A DNA stretch of 64,000 nucleotides from the NCBI RefSeq assembly GCF_025137375.1, contig NZ_CP073720.1, positions 3,682,501 to 3,746,500 on the forward strand, in the 5' to 3' direction. The notes beneath the pieces are model-generated. The model searched no databases. It was not told where the DNA came from and was given only the letters and a program-made list of their open reading frames with translations. Within the stretch, counting starts at the first letter, position 1, and each line of letters starts with the position of its first letter. A program made the translations under genes and the position numbers. This DNA is from Dactylosporangium fulvum. GTDB taxonomy: Bacteria > Actinomycetota > Actinomycetes > Mycobacteriales > Micromonosporaceae. Positions 15,490 through 22,987 of the stretch are shown here, piece after piece.

Positions 15490-16052
15490 GCGGCGAACAC
15501 CTCCGTGTCTTCGTCCTCGGCCCGCAGTTCGGTGATCGTCAGCACGAGCAGGCCACCGCCCGGGTATTCCTTCCGGTCGACGTTCGGCCCGGACCGCATA
15601 TCGGGACCGACCAGGAAGCTGTCGTTGTCGTCGTCGGCCAAGCCGTAGTCGATCAAGCCGTCGATACACGCCTTTGCGGTCGGGTAGCGGTTCCCGGCGT
15701 CACGGGTGCGGGTCATCGTGAAGTGGCAGCGGGCGAGGACGTGCACCCTGGCCAGGCCTTTCGGCAGCTTCGCCTGGATTGCGTACACCCGGGCGGCATC
15801 CCGCCACGCCTTCACCACGACGGCTAGGTTCCGCGCATGGGTCCGGCCGTTGGCGCTGAGCCAGTCCGCCGGGGCGGGGATCTGCAGCGTCCATGTGCGC
15901 CGCCCGAACCGGTCGACGCTGGCGGTGTGCTCGGCGCGGGTCGTGACCGCGGCGCCGGTGACGCGCGGGCTGCGGCGCTTCGCAGGCTTCCGGGCTGGCT
16001 TCGCCAGGGTGTCGGGCAGCAGGCCGAGCAGAGTCTGCTGGGTGGCGGGCAT
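15486..16052 (-). CDS. RusA-family Holliday junction resolvase
   Basis: 188 aa. After a basic N-terminus, the RusA core shows ADWLSANGR, WRDAARVYAIQAKLPKGLARVHV, and the metal-binding TRDAGNRYPTAKACIDGLIDYGLADDDN (cited in parts, about 122-150), with the conserved Asp residues. RusA enzymes cut four-way junctions during phage recombination. The ATG overlaps the upstream stop. Confidence 0.8.
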   Translation of the reverse strand: MPATQQTLLGLLPDTLAKPARKPAKRRSPRVTGAAVTTRAEHTASVDRFGRRTWTLQIPAPADWLSANGRTHARNLAVVVKAWRDAARVYAIQAKLPKGLARVHVLARCHFTMTRTRDAGNRYPTAKACIDGLIDYGLADDDNDSFLVGPDMRSGPNVDRKEYPGGGLLVLTITELRAEDEDTEVFAA

Positions 16053-16138
16053 CAGGCGGCCTCCCCGCGAGTCGGGGCGGCGCCCGGCGCGACCGTGGTG
16101 GCCGCGCCGGGCAGAGTCAGGGGCAGGGGGAGTGTCAC
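16052..16138 (-). CDS. Possible 28-aa leader-like peptide
   Basis: VTLPLPLTLPGAATTVAPGAAPTRGEAA is cut here to its features: 28 aa, GTG start overlapping the upstream stop (GTGA), stop overlapping the RusA ATG (ATGA). It fills the only gap in a perfectly coupled chain, so it may simply carry ribosomes across. Coding status uncertain. Confidence 0.35.
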   Translation of the reverse strand: MTLPLPLTLPGAATTVAPGAAPTRGEAA

Positions 16139-16344
16139 GCCGCCTCCCCGTACATCGGGGCACCGAACGCGAGCCCGTCGCCGCCCTCGAGCGTCTTGAT
16201 CCGGGCCTCGACGATCGCGGCGTCGTGCTCCAGCCACATCGCGTACTCGTCGTGCTCGGCGTCGCCGACGGCACGCGCCTCTTCGGCGTCGAGCCGCAGG
16301 TCGTTGAGCTTCTGGCACTGCACGGTGATCGGGTCGATCGGCAT
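16135..16344 (-). CDS. Small acidic helical protein
   Basis: 69 aa, ATG start sharing one base with the upstream stop. Helical, acidic middle (LRLDAEEARAVGDAEHDEYAM). No family recognised. Confidence 0.6.
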   Translation of the reverse strand: MPIDPITVQCQKLNDLRLDAEEARAVGDAEHDEYAMWLEHDAAIVEARIKTLEGGDGLAFGAPMYGEAA

Positions 16345-16646
16345 CAGGCACCGCCGATCATGCGGTAGTGGTCGCGCCACAGATCCGCCTGATATTCGGC
16401 CTCGGCGGCCTCCATGTCGGCCTCGAACTGCTCACGGGTGCAGTCGTCGGCGTCACAAGGCCACGGATCGACGACCCGGCCGCGGGGAAAGTCGGCGTTC
16501 GGGTCGGGTTCGACGATCCGATGCCCGTGGGCGCACCACGTTCCCCATTGGTCCGCAGGAACCCCGTTGATGGTTCGGTTATCGCTGGGCGGCAGGGCCG
16601 CCGTGCTGGACACGGCGGCCACCACCTTCTCGTTCGCGCCGGTCAC
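16344..16646 (-). CDS. Hypothetical protein with Cys/His sites
   Basis: 100 aa, GTG start overlapping the upstream stop. WCAHGH and CDADDC could form a zinc site. The C-terminus is a long acidic helix (FEADMEAAEAEYQADLW). Function unknown. Confidence 0.6.
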   Translation of the reverse strand: MTGANEKVVAAVSSTAALPPSDNRTINGVPADQWGTWCAHGHRIVEPDPNADFPRGRVVDPWPCDADDCTREQFEADMEAAEAEYQADLWRDHYRMIGGA

Positions 16647-17128
16647 GCCGGCTCCCCGGCATCGGCCGAACCGAGCATCAACAGGCCCTGGTTCGCCAGC
16701 GCCGTCTTCATCCGGTCCTTCGCCTCAGCGTTCGGCTTCACCGTCAGATACGGGTCACCCTGCCGCATCACCACACCCGGGATGACCTCCCCGGTGTCCT
16801 TGTCGACCGGGTCGCCGAGCCGCGTCGCACGGCCCAGCAGCAGCTCACGGAACGACGGCCGCACCGCCATCACCATCTGCTCCGGGTAGCGGGCCGCCAC
16901 CCAAGCCGTGAACGCCTCCTCGTCGACGATCCCCGCCGACCGACGGCCCGGCGCGCACACCACCGTGCCGTAGTCGACATCCCCGTCGCCCTGGACCCGG
17001 ACCCGCTCGACCCCAGACTCGGTCATCTGCTGGCCGAGGGCTGCCCGAGCAGCCGCCCCCTCCTCCTTCGCGGCGTCGCCGAGCACCTTGCTCGCCATCG
17101 CCACCCGTGCCAGATCCCGCAGGTTCAC
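16643..17128 (-). CDS. Hypothetical partner of the Sak4-like ATPase
   Basis: 161 aa, GTG start overlapping the ATPase stop. N-terminus helical (LRDLARVAMASKVLGDAAKE), then a small beta region with a possible acidic site, then DPYLTVKPNAEAKDRM. The family is not recognised. Position immediately after the RecA/Sak4-like gene suggests a recombination accessory or single-strand-binding role, as inference only. Confidence 0.6.
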   Translation of the reverse strand: MNLRDLARVAMASKVLGDAAKEEGAAARAALGQQMTESGVERVRVQGDGDVDYGTVVCAPGRRSAGIVDEEAFTAWVAARYPEQMVMAVRPSFRELLLGRATRLGDPVDKDTGEVIPGVVMRQGDPYLTVKPNAEAKDRMKTALANQGLLMLGSADAGEPA

Positions 17129-18450
17129 GCCGCAGCCTCCGCCGTCTGCTCCGCCTTCTGGTCGGCCTGCCACGCGATAACCCGGGCGATCTCGGCATCC
17201 GTCAGGTCGCTACTGCTGGTGATCGCCCGGCCGACGACCGCCGACGTCCGCTGCAACCGCTCGTCCCGCTTCGCGTCGCCACCCAGCCCGAGTTCGGACC
17301 ACTGGGCGTGCATCCGCGCCATGGACCGCTTCCGGGCCGCCTCGTCGATCTGCACCGGCGGCGCCGACGTCGGGTTGTCACCGCCGAGCTCACCCTTGCG
17401 CGTCTTCACGTGCGCGTTGAGCTGGTCCGCCTCGGCCTGCGTGACCTCACCCGCGGACAGCGCCGGCTGGACCTGCTCCCACGTCGCCTTCAGCGCGTCG
17501 AGATCCTTCGCCGTGGTGATCGCGCCCAGCAGCTCGACAGCTTTCGGCGACGGCTTCACCACCGCAGGACGCTGCGCCCGGCCCGAACGGGCGGGCTGCG
17601 TCTCCGGCTCGGCCTGCGGCTGATCGGGCTCCTCCGAACCGGGCTTCACCTCGACCAGGTCGCGGGGCTGCGCCTGCGCCGGGTTGCACTTCAACACGTC
17701 GAAGATGAGCCGCTCCAGCGTCAGCCCCTTCGCGCCGCGTGGCGCATCTGTACCCGGGCGGATGCCGGCGTGCACCGACCGGGCGCCGATGATCGTCGGC
17801 GGTTCGGTGCGGGACATCCGCAGCCACACCGTCGCGTCGAACGCCAGGTTCTTCTGACCCTCGACCTTGTACTCCTTCGACCCCTCGATCGGCCGGCCGT
17901 TCGAGTCGAGCGCCGCGACCTCCTTGCCGCGGGCAGTCACGATGACGATGCCCGGGAACGTCATCAGGATCGTCATCAGCTTCCGGTGCCGACCGTTCGC
18001 CTCGTTCCACAGGTCCATGGAGATCTGCGGGTCCTTGTCGGCGTCGAGTCGCCTGTTGTACTTCTTGGCCTTCTCCTCGGCGCGCTGCCTGGCACGGTTC
18101 GAGATCCAGTCCTTCAGCAGATCCCATTCGGCGGTCATCGAGTCGATGACGAGGACGACGGGCTTGTCGCCGACCTTCGCGGCCTGCGCGGCGACGTCGC
18201 GGACCTCGACGACGGCACCGAAGATGCTGGCCCAGGTGCCGTCGTGTTCGACGATCTCGTAGCGGGCTCCGGGGATGGCGCCGTATTCGTCGGCGGCGCC
18301 TTCGCCGAGGTCGATCCAGAAGGTGCGGCCGACCCGGTCGGACGCGGACAGTGCCGCGGCGGACCACGACTTGCCGGACTTCTCGGAGCCTTCGACGAGG
18401 ATGAGCGGCCATGGGACGAGGCCGGTCGGCTTACGGGTCTTCAGGGGCAT
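17125..18450 (-). CDS. RecA/Sak4-like phage ATPase
   Basis: 441 aa. Walker A GSEKSGKS at 21-28 and Walker B VVLVIDSM at 98-105 lie in a RecA-fold N-terminal domain of about 260 residues, similar to the AAA_24/Sak4 recombinases of phages. The C-terminal 180 residues are Pro/Gln/Glu-rich linker plus a helical tail (SMARMHAQWSELGLG, DLTDAEIARVIAWQA). Likely promotes strand annealing or exchange during element recombination with RusA downstream. The ATG has AAGGAA upstream. An in-frame extension upstream is low-complexity shadow. Confidence 0.7.
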   Translation of the reverse strand: MPLKTRKPTGLVPWPLILVEGSEKSGKSWSAAALSASDRVGRTFWIDLGEGAADEYGAIPGARYEIVEHDGTWASIFGAVVEVRDVAAQAAKVGDKPVVLVIDSMTAEWDLLKDWISNRARQRAEEKAKKYNRRLDADKDPQISMDLWNEANGRHRKLMTILMTFPGIVIVTARGKEVAALDSNGRPIEGSKEYKVEGQKNLAFDATVWLRMSRTEPPTIIGARSVHAGIRPGTDAPRGAKGLTLERLIFDVLKCNPAQAQPRDLVEVKPGSEEPDQPQAEPETQPARSGRAQRPAVVKPSPKAVELLGAITTAKDLDALKATWEQVQPALSAGEVTQAEADQLNAHVKTRKGELGGDNPTSAPPVQIDEAARKRSMARMHAQWSELGLGGDAKRDERLQRTSAVVGRAITSSSDLTDAEIARVIAWQADQKAEQTAEAAA

Positions 18451-18545
18451 GTGGTTCCTTCTTCCTCCGGTGGGCGACGGGTCTGCCGGTAGTCCGGACG
18501 CGGCCGGCGTTGCGGTGTGTGCCGTCGACATGCGGTTGGGTTGGT

Positions 18546-18794
18546 TCAGCCACGCCAGGCGGGCGCGGTGGTCTTGCGGCGGCGGACGGCTTTGACGACC
18601 CACTGGTCGCCGAGCACGTGGCGCAGGTTGTCGCGGTACTCGACCGCTTCGCGGCGGGGTCGGGCATGCCATGACCGGGCCTCGCCGGTCTGCCGGTGCC
18701 GCGCGACGACGATGTGCGTGTTGCGGCGGGCCTGGTCGGCGAGCATCCGCAGGTCGGCGGCGTAGTCGCGGCCGGGGAATGTCAGGACGGTCAT
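18546..18794 (-). CDS. Small hypothetical protein
   Basis: 82 aa, ATG start overlapping the upstream stop by 4 nt. N-terminal strand and helix (TVLTFPGRDYAADLRMLADQARRN), basic C-terminus ending RRRKTTAPAWRG. Followed by a 95-nt gap that carries the ribosome binding site of the ATPase. No family recognised. Confidence 0.6.
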   Translation of the reverse strand: MTVLTFPGRDYAADLRMLADQARRNTHIVVARHRQTGEARSWHARPRREAVEYRDNLRHVLGDQWVVKAVRRRKTTAPAWRG

Positions 18795-19159
18795 CGGGCA
18801 CCTCCCGTGACCCGTTCGGACGGCCGCGTCAACTGCCTGTCCAGGGCGAGCCAGCCGATCGGCCGCCGGTGGGCACCGACACCGACCGTGCGTCGGGCGC
18901 GGATCTCGCGCTCCTGGCGGCGGGTCGCCCGGCCGGCCGCGCGATGGCTGGCCTTGTACTGGTCGAGGTCGAGCCAGCGACGGCCGTGCGACCGCACGTT
19001 GTTGTCGACCGCCGGACGGACCGACGCGACCCCGACAGCAGGCCGGGCCGACACCCGCAGCGGCGCCGACGAGAAAGGCCGGAACCCGCGCCGCATCGCG
19101 ACGAACACACCCGCCGACGCCAGGATGACCAGCGGCGACGCCACGATCAATGTCGTCAT
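18791..19159 (-). CDS. Single-pass membrane protein
   Basis: 122 aa. One N-terminal hydrophobic helix (TLIVASPLVILASAGVFVAM) followed by a highly basic cytoplasmic tail. First-to-last overlaps of 4 nt with both neighbours. One of four consecutive small membrane proteins. Confidence 0.65.
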   Translation of the reverse strand: MTTLIVASPLVILASAGVFVAMRRGFRPFSSAPLRVSARPAVGVASVRPAVDNNVRSHGRRWLDLDQYKASHRAAGRATRRQEREIRARRTVGVGAHRRPIGWLALDRQLTRPSERVTGGAR

Positions 19160-19572
19160 CGGGCACCCGCCGTGGTCCGGCCGACACGGTGACGGCTGCG
19201 GTAGCGCGGGCGGAGCAGCCCCGTGCCGTGGCCGACCGCCCGGGCCGGGACCGGCGACGGCATCTCCCGGGTGTCGTCAGCGCCGGGCAGGCTCGAGTCG
19301 CCCCGCGCCCACGCCACGAACGGCGACAGCGCTTCCGTGTCCCGCGACGACCACACCGGCCGCTCACCGGACCCGTCGTCGTCGCCGGGCCGGGCCTGCT
19401 CGAGACTCAAATGCTGGGGGAGGACCCGGAACGCGATCAGCGTCAGCATCCCGGTCACGACCCCGGCGGCGACGGCGGCGAGCGGCGTCGAACCCGGCCA
19501 CAGTGCGACCGCGGACCCGATGCCCCAGCCGACACCGCAGCCCATCACGCGCGGCAGCAGATCCCGGGTCAC
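19156..19572 (-). CDS. Two-helix membrane protein
   Basis: 138 aa. Hydrophobic helices at about 8-26 and 31-50 (VAAGVVTGMLTLIAFRVL), then a soluble Asp/Ser-rich and basic tail. GTG start. Reminiscent in size and layout of spread-type membrane proteins of actinomycete elements, but no sequence motif proves it. Confidence 0.6.
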   Translation of the reverse strand: MTRDLLPRVMGCGVGWGIGSAVALWPGSTPLAAVAAGVVTGMLTLIAFRVLPQHLSLEQARPGDDDGSGERPVWSSRDTEALSPFVAWARGDSSLPGADDTREMPSPVPARAVGHGTGLLRPRYRSRHRVGRTTAGAR

Positions 19573-19865
19573 AGGTCACCCCGCCAGCGGGTCGCGGCGT
19601 CGACGGTCAGGACGTCGTTGGCTCGGCGGATTGCCTGGTTCTCCAGCGCCGCGGCGTCGATCTCGGCGCTCCACCGATCGATGTCCCGGCCCGCGGCGTC
19701 GAGCTTGCGCCACACCCACGACAGCCCAGCCGCGGCCAGACCGCCCACGGCGGCGGCGGGCAGGACCAGCAGGGTGTTCGGCCGGGCGCCGAGATGCACG
19801 GCCTCGGCAAGCAGCGCCACGCCGACCACCAGGCCGACGGCAGCGCACACAACACGACGCAGCAT
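19569..19865 (-). CDS. Two-helix membrane protein with coiled tail
   Basis: 98 aa. Helices at about 4-22 (VVCAAVGLVVGVALLAEAV) and 30-50, then a soluble helix (AAGRDIDRWSAEIDAAALENQ). ATG start shares one base with the upstream stop region. Confidence 0.6.
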   Translation of the reverse strand: MLRRVVCAAVGLVVGVALLAEAVHLGARPNTLLVLPAAAVGGLAAAGLSWVWRKLDAAGRDIDRWSAEIDAAALENQAIRRANDVLTVDAATRWRGDL

Positions 19866-20119
19866 CAGCGCCTCCAGATGAGCAGTTCGAAGAGTGTCGA
19901 CGCGCCGATCAGGACGACGACGAAAAGGACGGCGTAGATGACGAGGTGGACGACGGCAGCAACCGCGTACCGGGCGGCACCGACCAGCACAGCGATGAGG
20001 GCGGCGGCGACGCGGTCCCAGCTGTAGTCGCCGCGGCGGGCCGGCTTGGTGTGGCGCTGCCGGAAACGGACCGCCCACGGCGACAGGTCAACAGTCGTGG
20101 CGTCAGCGAGAGAGGTCAC
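19865..20119 (-). CDS. Membrane protein with long hydrophobic C-terminal half
   Basis: 84 aa. Soluble, basic N-terminus (RFRQRHTKPARRGDYSWDR) and a hydrophobic C-terminal half long enough for two helices (VAAVVHLVIYAVLFVVVLIG). Overlaps the upstream stop by 4 nt. Confidence 0.6.
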   Translation of the reverse strand: MTSLADATTVDLSPWAVRFRQRHTKPARRGDYSWDRVAAALIAVLVGAARYAVAAVVHLVIYAVLFVVVLIGASTLFELLIWRR

Positions 20120-20415
20120 GCGGCCACCCGCTTCCGCAGGTCACACAGGTGCGCGTACCCGCCCAGCACGATCAGCGCGTCGTGGACGGCATCACCGGTC
20201 CTCCACGCTTCCCCACCTGGGCCGGCCGGGCGGCGAAGCCGTTGCAGGGCGTGGGTGATCCGAACCGCCATGAAGGCGTCGGCGTCGCCCCGGCGGTGCA
20301 CCAGGTCGACGAGCTCGGTCTCCGACCGGTCCCGGACCGGCGACGGGTCCGCGCAGTGCTTCTCCAACTCGCCGAGGAGCAGGTCGGCGAGCATCGACAG
20401 GCTGACGGTGCTCAC
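20116..20415 (-). CDS. Hypothetical phage protein
   Basis: 99 aa, GTG start, helical throughout (SLSMLADLLLGELEKHC, FMAVRITHALQRLRR). No family recognised. 4-nt overlaps both sides. Confidence 0.6.
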   Translation of the reverse strand: MSTVSLSMLADLLLGELEKHCADPSPVRDRSETELVDLVHRRGDADAFMAVRITHALQRLRRPAGPGGEAWRTGDAVHDALIVLGGYAHLCDLRKRVAA

Positions 20416-20861
20416 GCGTCCTCACCGTCCCTGCGCGGCCGGACCAGCGGCTCAACATCCCGGTCCGGGACCCGGCGCATCTCCTCGACACGCAGCTTCG
20501 CGTCCTCGGCCCGGCACACCGACAGGAACACGTCGGCCAGGTACGACATCACCTCGGAGGCGAGCACCTGCACTTCGCAGTCGGCGTTGCCGCGGCCGTC
20601 GACCGTGATGAACAGCCAGTCGTGGCCGCCGTCCTCCTGGACGCGGGTCGTCAGGTTCCCGAACGGCGACACCCACTCCTCGCCGACGATCAGCGCGGTC
20701 GTCAGGCCGTCGGCCAGGACTTCGATGGGCTGGAACTTCCCGGTCGTGATCTCCACGACGGCGGGTCGGGCAATGTTGTGGATGAAGTAGGCGACCTCGC
20801 CGGCAGGAACACGGCGGCCGGCCTGGTTGACGATGGCCGGGATACGGGCCACGGTGTTCAC
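20412..20861 (-). CDS. Hypothetical phage protein
   Basis: 149 aa, GTG start. Mixed alpha/beta with alternating strands (PAVVEITTGKFQPIEVL, WLFITVDGRGNADCEV) and an acidic/basic C-terminal helix. No family recognised. Confidence 0.6.
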   Translation of the reverse strand: MNTVARIPAIVNQAGRRVPAGEVAYFIHNIARPAVVEITTGKFQPIEVLADGLTTALIVGEEWVSPFGNLTTRVQEDGGHDWLFITVDGRGNADCEVQVLASEVMSYLADVFLSVCRAEDAKLRVEEMRRVPDRDVEPLVRPRRDGEDA

Positions 20862-21085
20862 GCGGCTGCCTCCAGCTCGGCGAGCGCGTTGACAGCGGCG
20901 TCGGCGGCGAGGGTCAGCGCGGTCGCGGTGCGGCGCTCGTCGTCGGTGGTGGCGGCAGTCTTCTCGGCGTCTGCGGCGGCCCGGAGCCGGTGGGCGAATG
21001 CCTGCGAGGCGGCCGGGTTGTCCGCCCAGTTGCGGCGGACGAACTCGGCGGCGGACTTGATGCTGGCGCGGGTCAGGGGGCTCAC
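20858..21085 (-). CDS. Small Ala-rich helical protein
   Basis: 75 aa, GTG start. All-helical, Ala-rich (FAHRLRAAADAEKTAATTDDE, ALTLAADAAVNALAELEAA). No family recognised. Confidence 0.6.
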   Translation of the reverse strand: MSPLTRASIKSAAEFVRRNWADNPAASQAFAHRLRAAADAEKTAATTDDERRTATALTLAADAAVNALAELEAAA

Positions 21086-21426
21086 AGCGTCACCGCCAGC
21101 CCGGCCACATCCACCGGCAGCTCGTCGAGGGCGTCACCGTGCCCGGCGAACACGACGCGGTTCATGTGCCCGCCGAGCGTCTGCGCCGAGGTCGCCCAGC
21201 GCAGCGCCAGGCCGAACACCTCGGCCTCGGCGCCGGACGCCAGCACGAACGGGTCGCCCGGGTTGGTGCCGCGCGGCACCGCGAACCCGAGCCACTGGCC
21301 GTTGATCTCGCGGACCTTCACCGACCAGCGGCCCGACGGCAGGTTGATCGCCTGGACGAGGTCGCCGGAGCGGTGCACGTAGTGCTCGTTGATGCGAAGG
21401 CCGGGGCGGGCCAGGACGGCGGTCAC
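21082..21426 (-). CDS. Hypothetical phage protein
   Basis: 114 aa from the GTG coupled to the upstream stop (GTGA). Beta-rich (LRINEHYVHRSGDLVQAINL, WSVKVREINGQWLGFAVP). No family recognised. Confidence 0.6.
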   Translation of the reverse strand: MTAVLARPGLRINEHYVHRSGDLVQAINLPSGRWSVKVREINGQWLGFAVPRGTNPGDPFVLASGAEAEVFGLALRWATSAQTLGGHMNRVVFAGHGDALDELPVDVAGLAVTL

Positions 21427-21623
21427 GCTGCCCACCTCGGCTCGCCGGGCGTGTTGGTGCAGCGACGGTGACTTGACGCCGGGCAGCGGCGGTAGTGCTC
21501 GGCACGGCCGAACGCGGTGTCGCGCCAGCCGGAGTTGTAGCGACGGAGGGTGTCTTCCTCCGTGTGGACGTCGGTGTCGGTGGCGGTCGATACGATGTTG
21601 CCGATATGCTGCTGTGCGGGCAT
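21423..21623 (-). CDS. Small first gene after the excisionase
   Basis: 66 aa from the ATG at 21621-21623, preceded by AAAGGGG. Polar, with two cysteines and basic residues near the C-terminus (YRRCPASSHRRCTN). A 74-nt gap separates it from the excisionase candidate. No family recognised. Confidence 0.5.
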   Translation of the reverse strand: MPAQQHIGNIVSTATDTDVHTEEDTLRRYNSGWRDTAFGRAEHYRRCPASSHRRCTNTPGEPRWAA

Positions 21624-21697
21624 CTCCAACCCCTTTCGTAGCTGTGGGGATGCAGTACGGGCCTCGGCGGGTCAGAGCGCCGGGGTCCGTTTTCGTT

Positions 21698-21976
21698 TCA
21701 GGCGGCCTTGCTGATCCGGCGGCGGCGCGGGCGAAGCGCGCGGCGCTCGTTCTCGCGGGCCACGTCGTCGTCGACGGCCGTATCCACGGTGACGAGACGA
21801 AGGCGGCGGGCGGCTTCGACCTGCTCGGAGGTCAGGCAGTACCAGCGGCCGTTCTTGGTGTAGGCGATCTTCCGCTGCTGGCACATGCGGCGCAGCCACC
21901 AGAGGTTGATGCCGGTCCGCTCGGCAACCTCGGCCAGGGTCTCCAGTCCGTCGCCGACCTTAGTGGGACGATCCAT
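21698..21976 (-). CDS. MerR-fold excisionase / HTH candidate
   Basis: 92 aa. LETLAEVAERTGINLWWLRR is a winged-helix first half, followed by RKIAYTKNGRWYCLTSEQVEAARR, the Y...GR.. wing and closing helix seen in phage Xis and HTH_17 proteins. Position, directly left of the divergent repressor promoter and with four 10-bp phased repeats 25 bp upstream, fits a recombination directionality factor. The ATG at 21974-21976 was taken; in-frame upstream codons cross the repeat region. It could equally be a Cro-like early regulator. Confidence 0.65.
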   Translation of the reverse strand: MDRPTKVGDGLETLAEVAERTGINLWWLRRMCQQRKIAYTKNGRWYCLTSEQVEAARRLRLVTVDTAVDDDVARENERRALRPRRRRISKAA

Positions 21977-22000
21977 GACCTTGAACACTCCGTTCAGACT

Positions 22001-22040
22001 AGCGGATGAGAGCTGATGTGAGCTGATAAAAGCGTGCATG
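22001..22040 (+). repeat. Four phased 10-bp AGC repeats (excisionase side)
   Basis: AGCGGATGAG, AGCTGATGTG, AGCTGATAAA and AGCGTGCATG follow each other with an exact 10-bp period. The third and fourth, with the preceding TGTG, match 17 of 19 bases of a segment at 24303-24321 in front of the integrase. Head-to-tail 10-bp sites are how MerR-fold excisionases bind. Confidence 0.75.
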
Positions 22041-22076
22041 ATGTCACGTGAGTCTGTCAAGCGTCATGTGACATCA
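22039..22076. promoter_or_regulatory. Inverted repeat, candidate repressor operator
   Basis: TGATGTCAC at 22039-22047 and GTGACATCA at 22068-22076 are perfect 9-bp reverse complements, 20 nt apart. A leftward TTGACA lies between the arms. Likely operator for the XRE repressor. Confidence 0.6.
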
Positions 22077-22158
22077 CCACCAGGATGGACCGCTAGTTTC
22101 TTGTGCGTCATGACGGCTCATTGATGTACGTAAGACTCACGCGTGCTACACAAGGCAC

Positions 22159-22548
22159 ATGGCAAACCGAGGGCGCGGCCCGTCCTATCCCTTCTGGGCA
22201 CGCATCCAGCGCGAAATCAGCGAACAGGGCATCACCCTGCGCGAGCTTGTCAAGCGATCCGAGGTGACCCACACCGTCATCGGCAGCTTGGCGCACAGCG
22301 GCATCCGCGACCGCGCCGCCAGGCAGCGCAACGTCATCGCGCTCGCCAAAGCGCTCGGCATCCCCAAATCCGAAGCCCTGCAGCTCGCCGGCCTCGCCCC
22401 GGTCAAACCCGACCCCCGCGTCGACGCACGCGAAGCGATCAGGCTCGACCCCGAACTTGACGACGAGCAGAAAGACGCCCTATTCCGGCTCCTCGACGTC
22501 TTCGCCAGAGATCGCAAACAGCACCAAGCGAACGAGCAAACAGGCTGA
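22159..22548 (+). CDS. XRE-family repressor
   Basis: 129 aa. FWARIQREISEQGITLRELVKRSEVTHTVIG (in parts, residues 12-42) is a Cro/C1-type HTH; RNVIALAKALGIPKSEALQLAG is the usual HTH_3 continuation. The C-terminal 45 residues are charged and helical (LDPELDDEQKDALFRLLDVF). There is no protease domain. Divergent from the early operon, with palindromes in between, so it is the probable lysogeny repressor. The ATG is only 6 nt past TACACA, so the transcript may be nearly leaderless. Confidence 0.75.
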   Translation: MANRGRGPSYPFWARIQREISEQGITLRELVKRSEVTHTVIGSLAHSGIRDRAARQRNVIALAKALGIPKSEALQLAGLAPVKPDPRVDAREAIRLDPELDDEQKDALFRLLDVFARDRKQHQANEQTG

Positions 22549-22621
22549 CAGGCGCGGTCAACCCACTCGACGGGTGACAAATCAGCTCGGCGACGTACCA
22601 CTTGTGCGGCCGTGATGAATC

Positions 22622-22987
22622 ATGTCAACCATGGAGATCAAGCACCGTACCCCCGCGGGCCGGTACCTCCGCCGCCTCGCCCGGGCCGCCCCCGCCATCG
22701 CCGGCTGGACCACGGCCGTCGCCACCACCACGACAGCCGCACTCGGCCTCACTCCGGTCGTCGTCGCCGACTTCGCTGTCGGAGCCGCGGTCGCCGCCAC
22801 CGTCTTCTACGCCCGGCGAGCTACCGAGGCCACCACTCAGGCGGCGTTCATGGCCGGCGTCATGCATGAGCGCGCCACCGGCGACAGCTACCAGCTGCCC
22901 GACCCGTTACGCCTCGTCTCGGGCAACGACACCCCCGTCAGCCTGCCCGCCCAACGCCGCCGCCCCCGGCCCAACCGGCGTCGCTGA
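22622..22987 (+). CDS. Two-helix membrane protein beside the repressor
   Basis: 121 aa (ATG at 22622; a second ATG at 22631 is possible). Basic N-terminus, two hydrophobic helices at about 23-45 and 47-66 (VVVADFAVGAAVAATVFYA), and a basic Pro/Arg tail. Being next to the repressor and on the same strand, it could be expressed in the lysogen, as superinfection-exclusion or morons are. Its 3' end overlaps the integrase 3' end by 81 bp on the other strand. Confidence 0.55.
   Translation: MSTMEIKHRTPAGRYLRRLARAAPAIAGWTTAVATTTTAALGLTPVVVADFAVGAAVAATVFYARRATEATTQAAFMAGVMHERATGDSYQLPDPLRLVSGNDTPVSLPAQRRRPRPNRRR

Larger units (their letters stand above)
21977..22158. promoter_or_regulatory. Divergent lysogeny switch region
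   Basis: Between the leftward excisionase/early operon and the rightward repressor. Contains the AGC repeats (22001-22040), an inverted repeat (22039-22076), the palindrome CGTCATGACG (22106-22115), a leftward TTGACA at 22055-22060 lying inside the inverted repeat, and a rightward TACACA 6 nt before the repressor ATG. The overlap of a -35-like box with the operator is what a repressor-controlled early promoter should look like. Box assignments are by eye. Confidence 0.6.
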
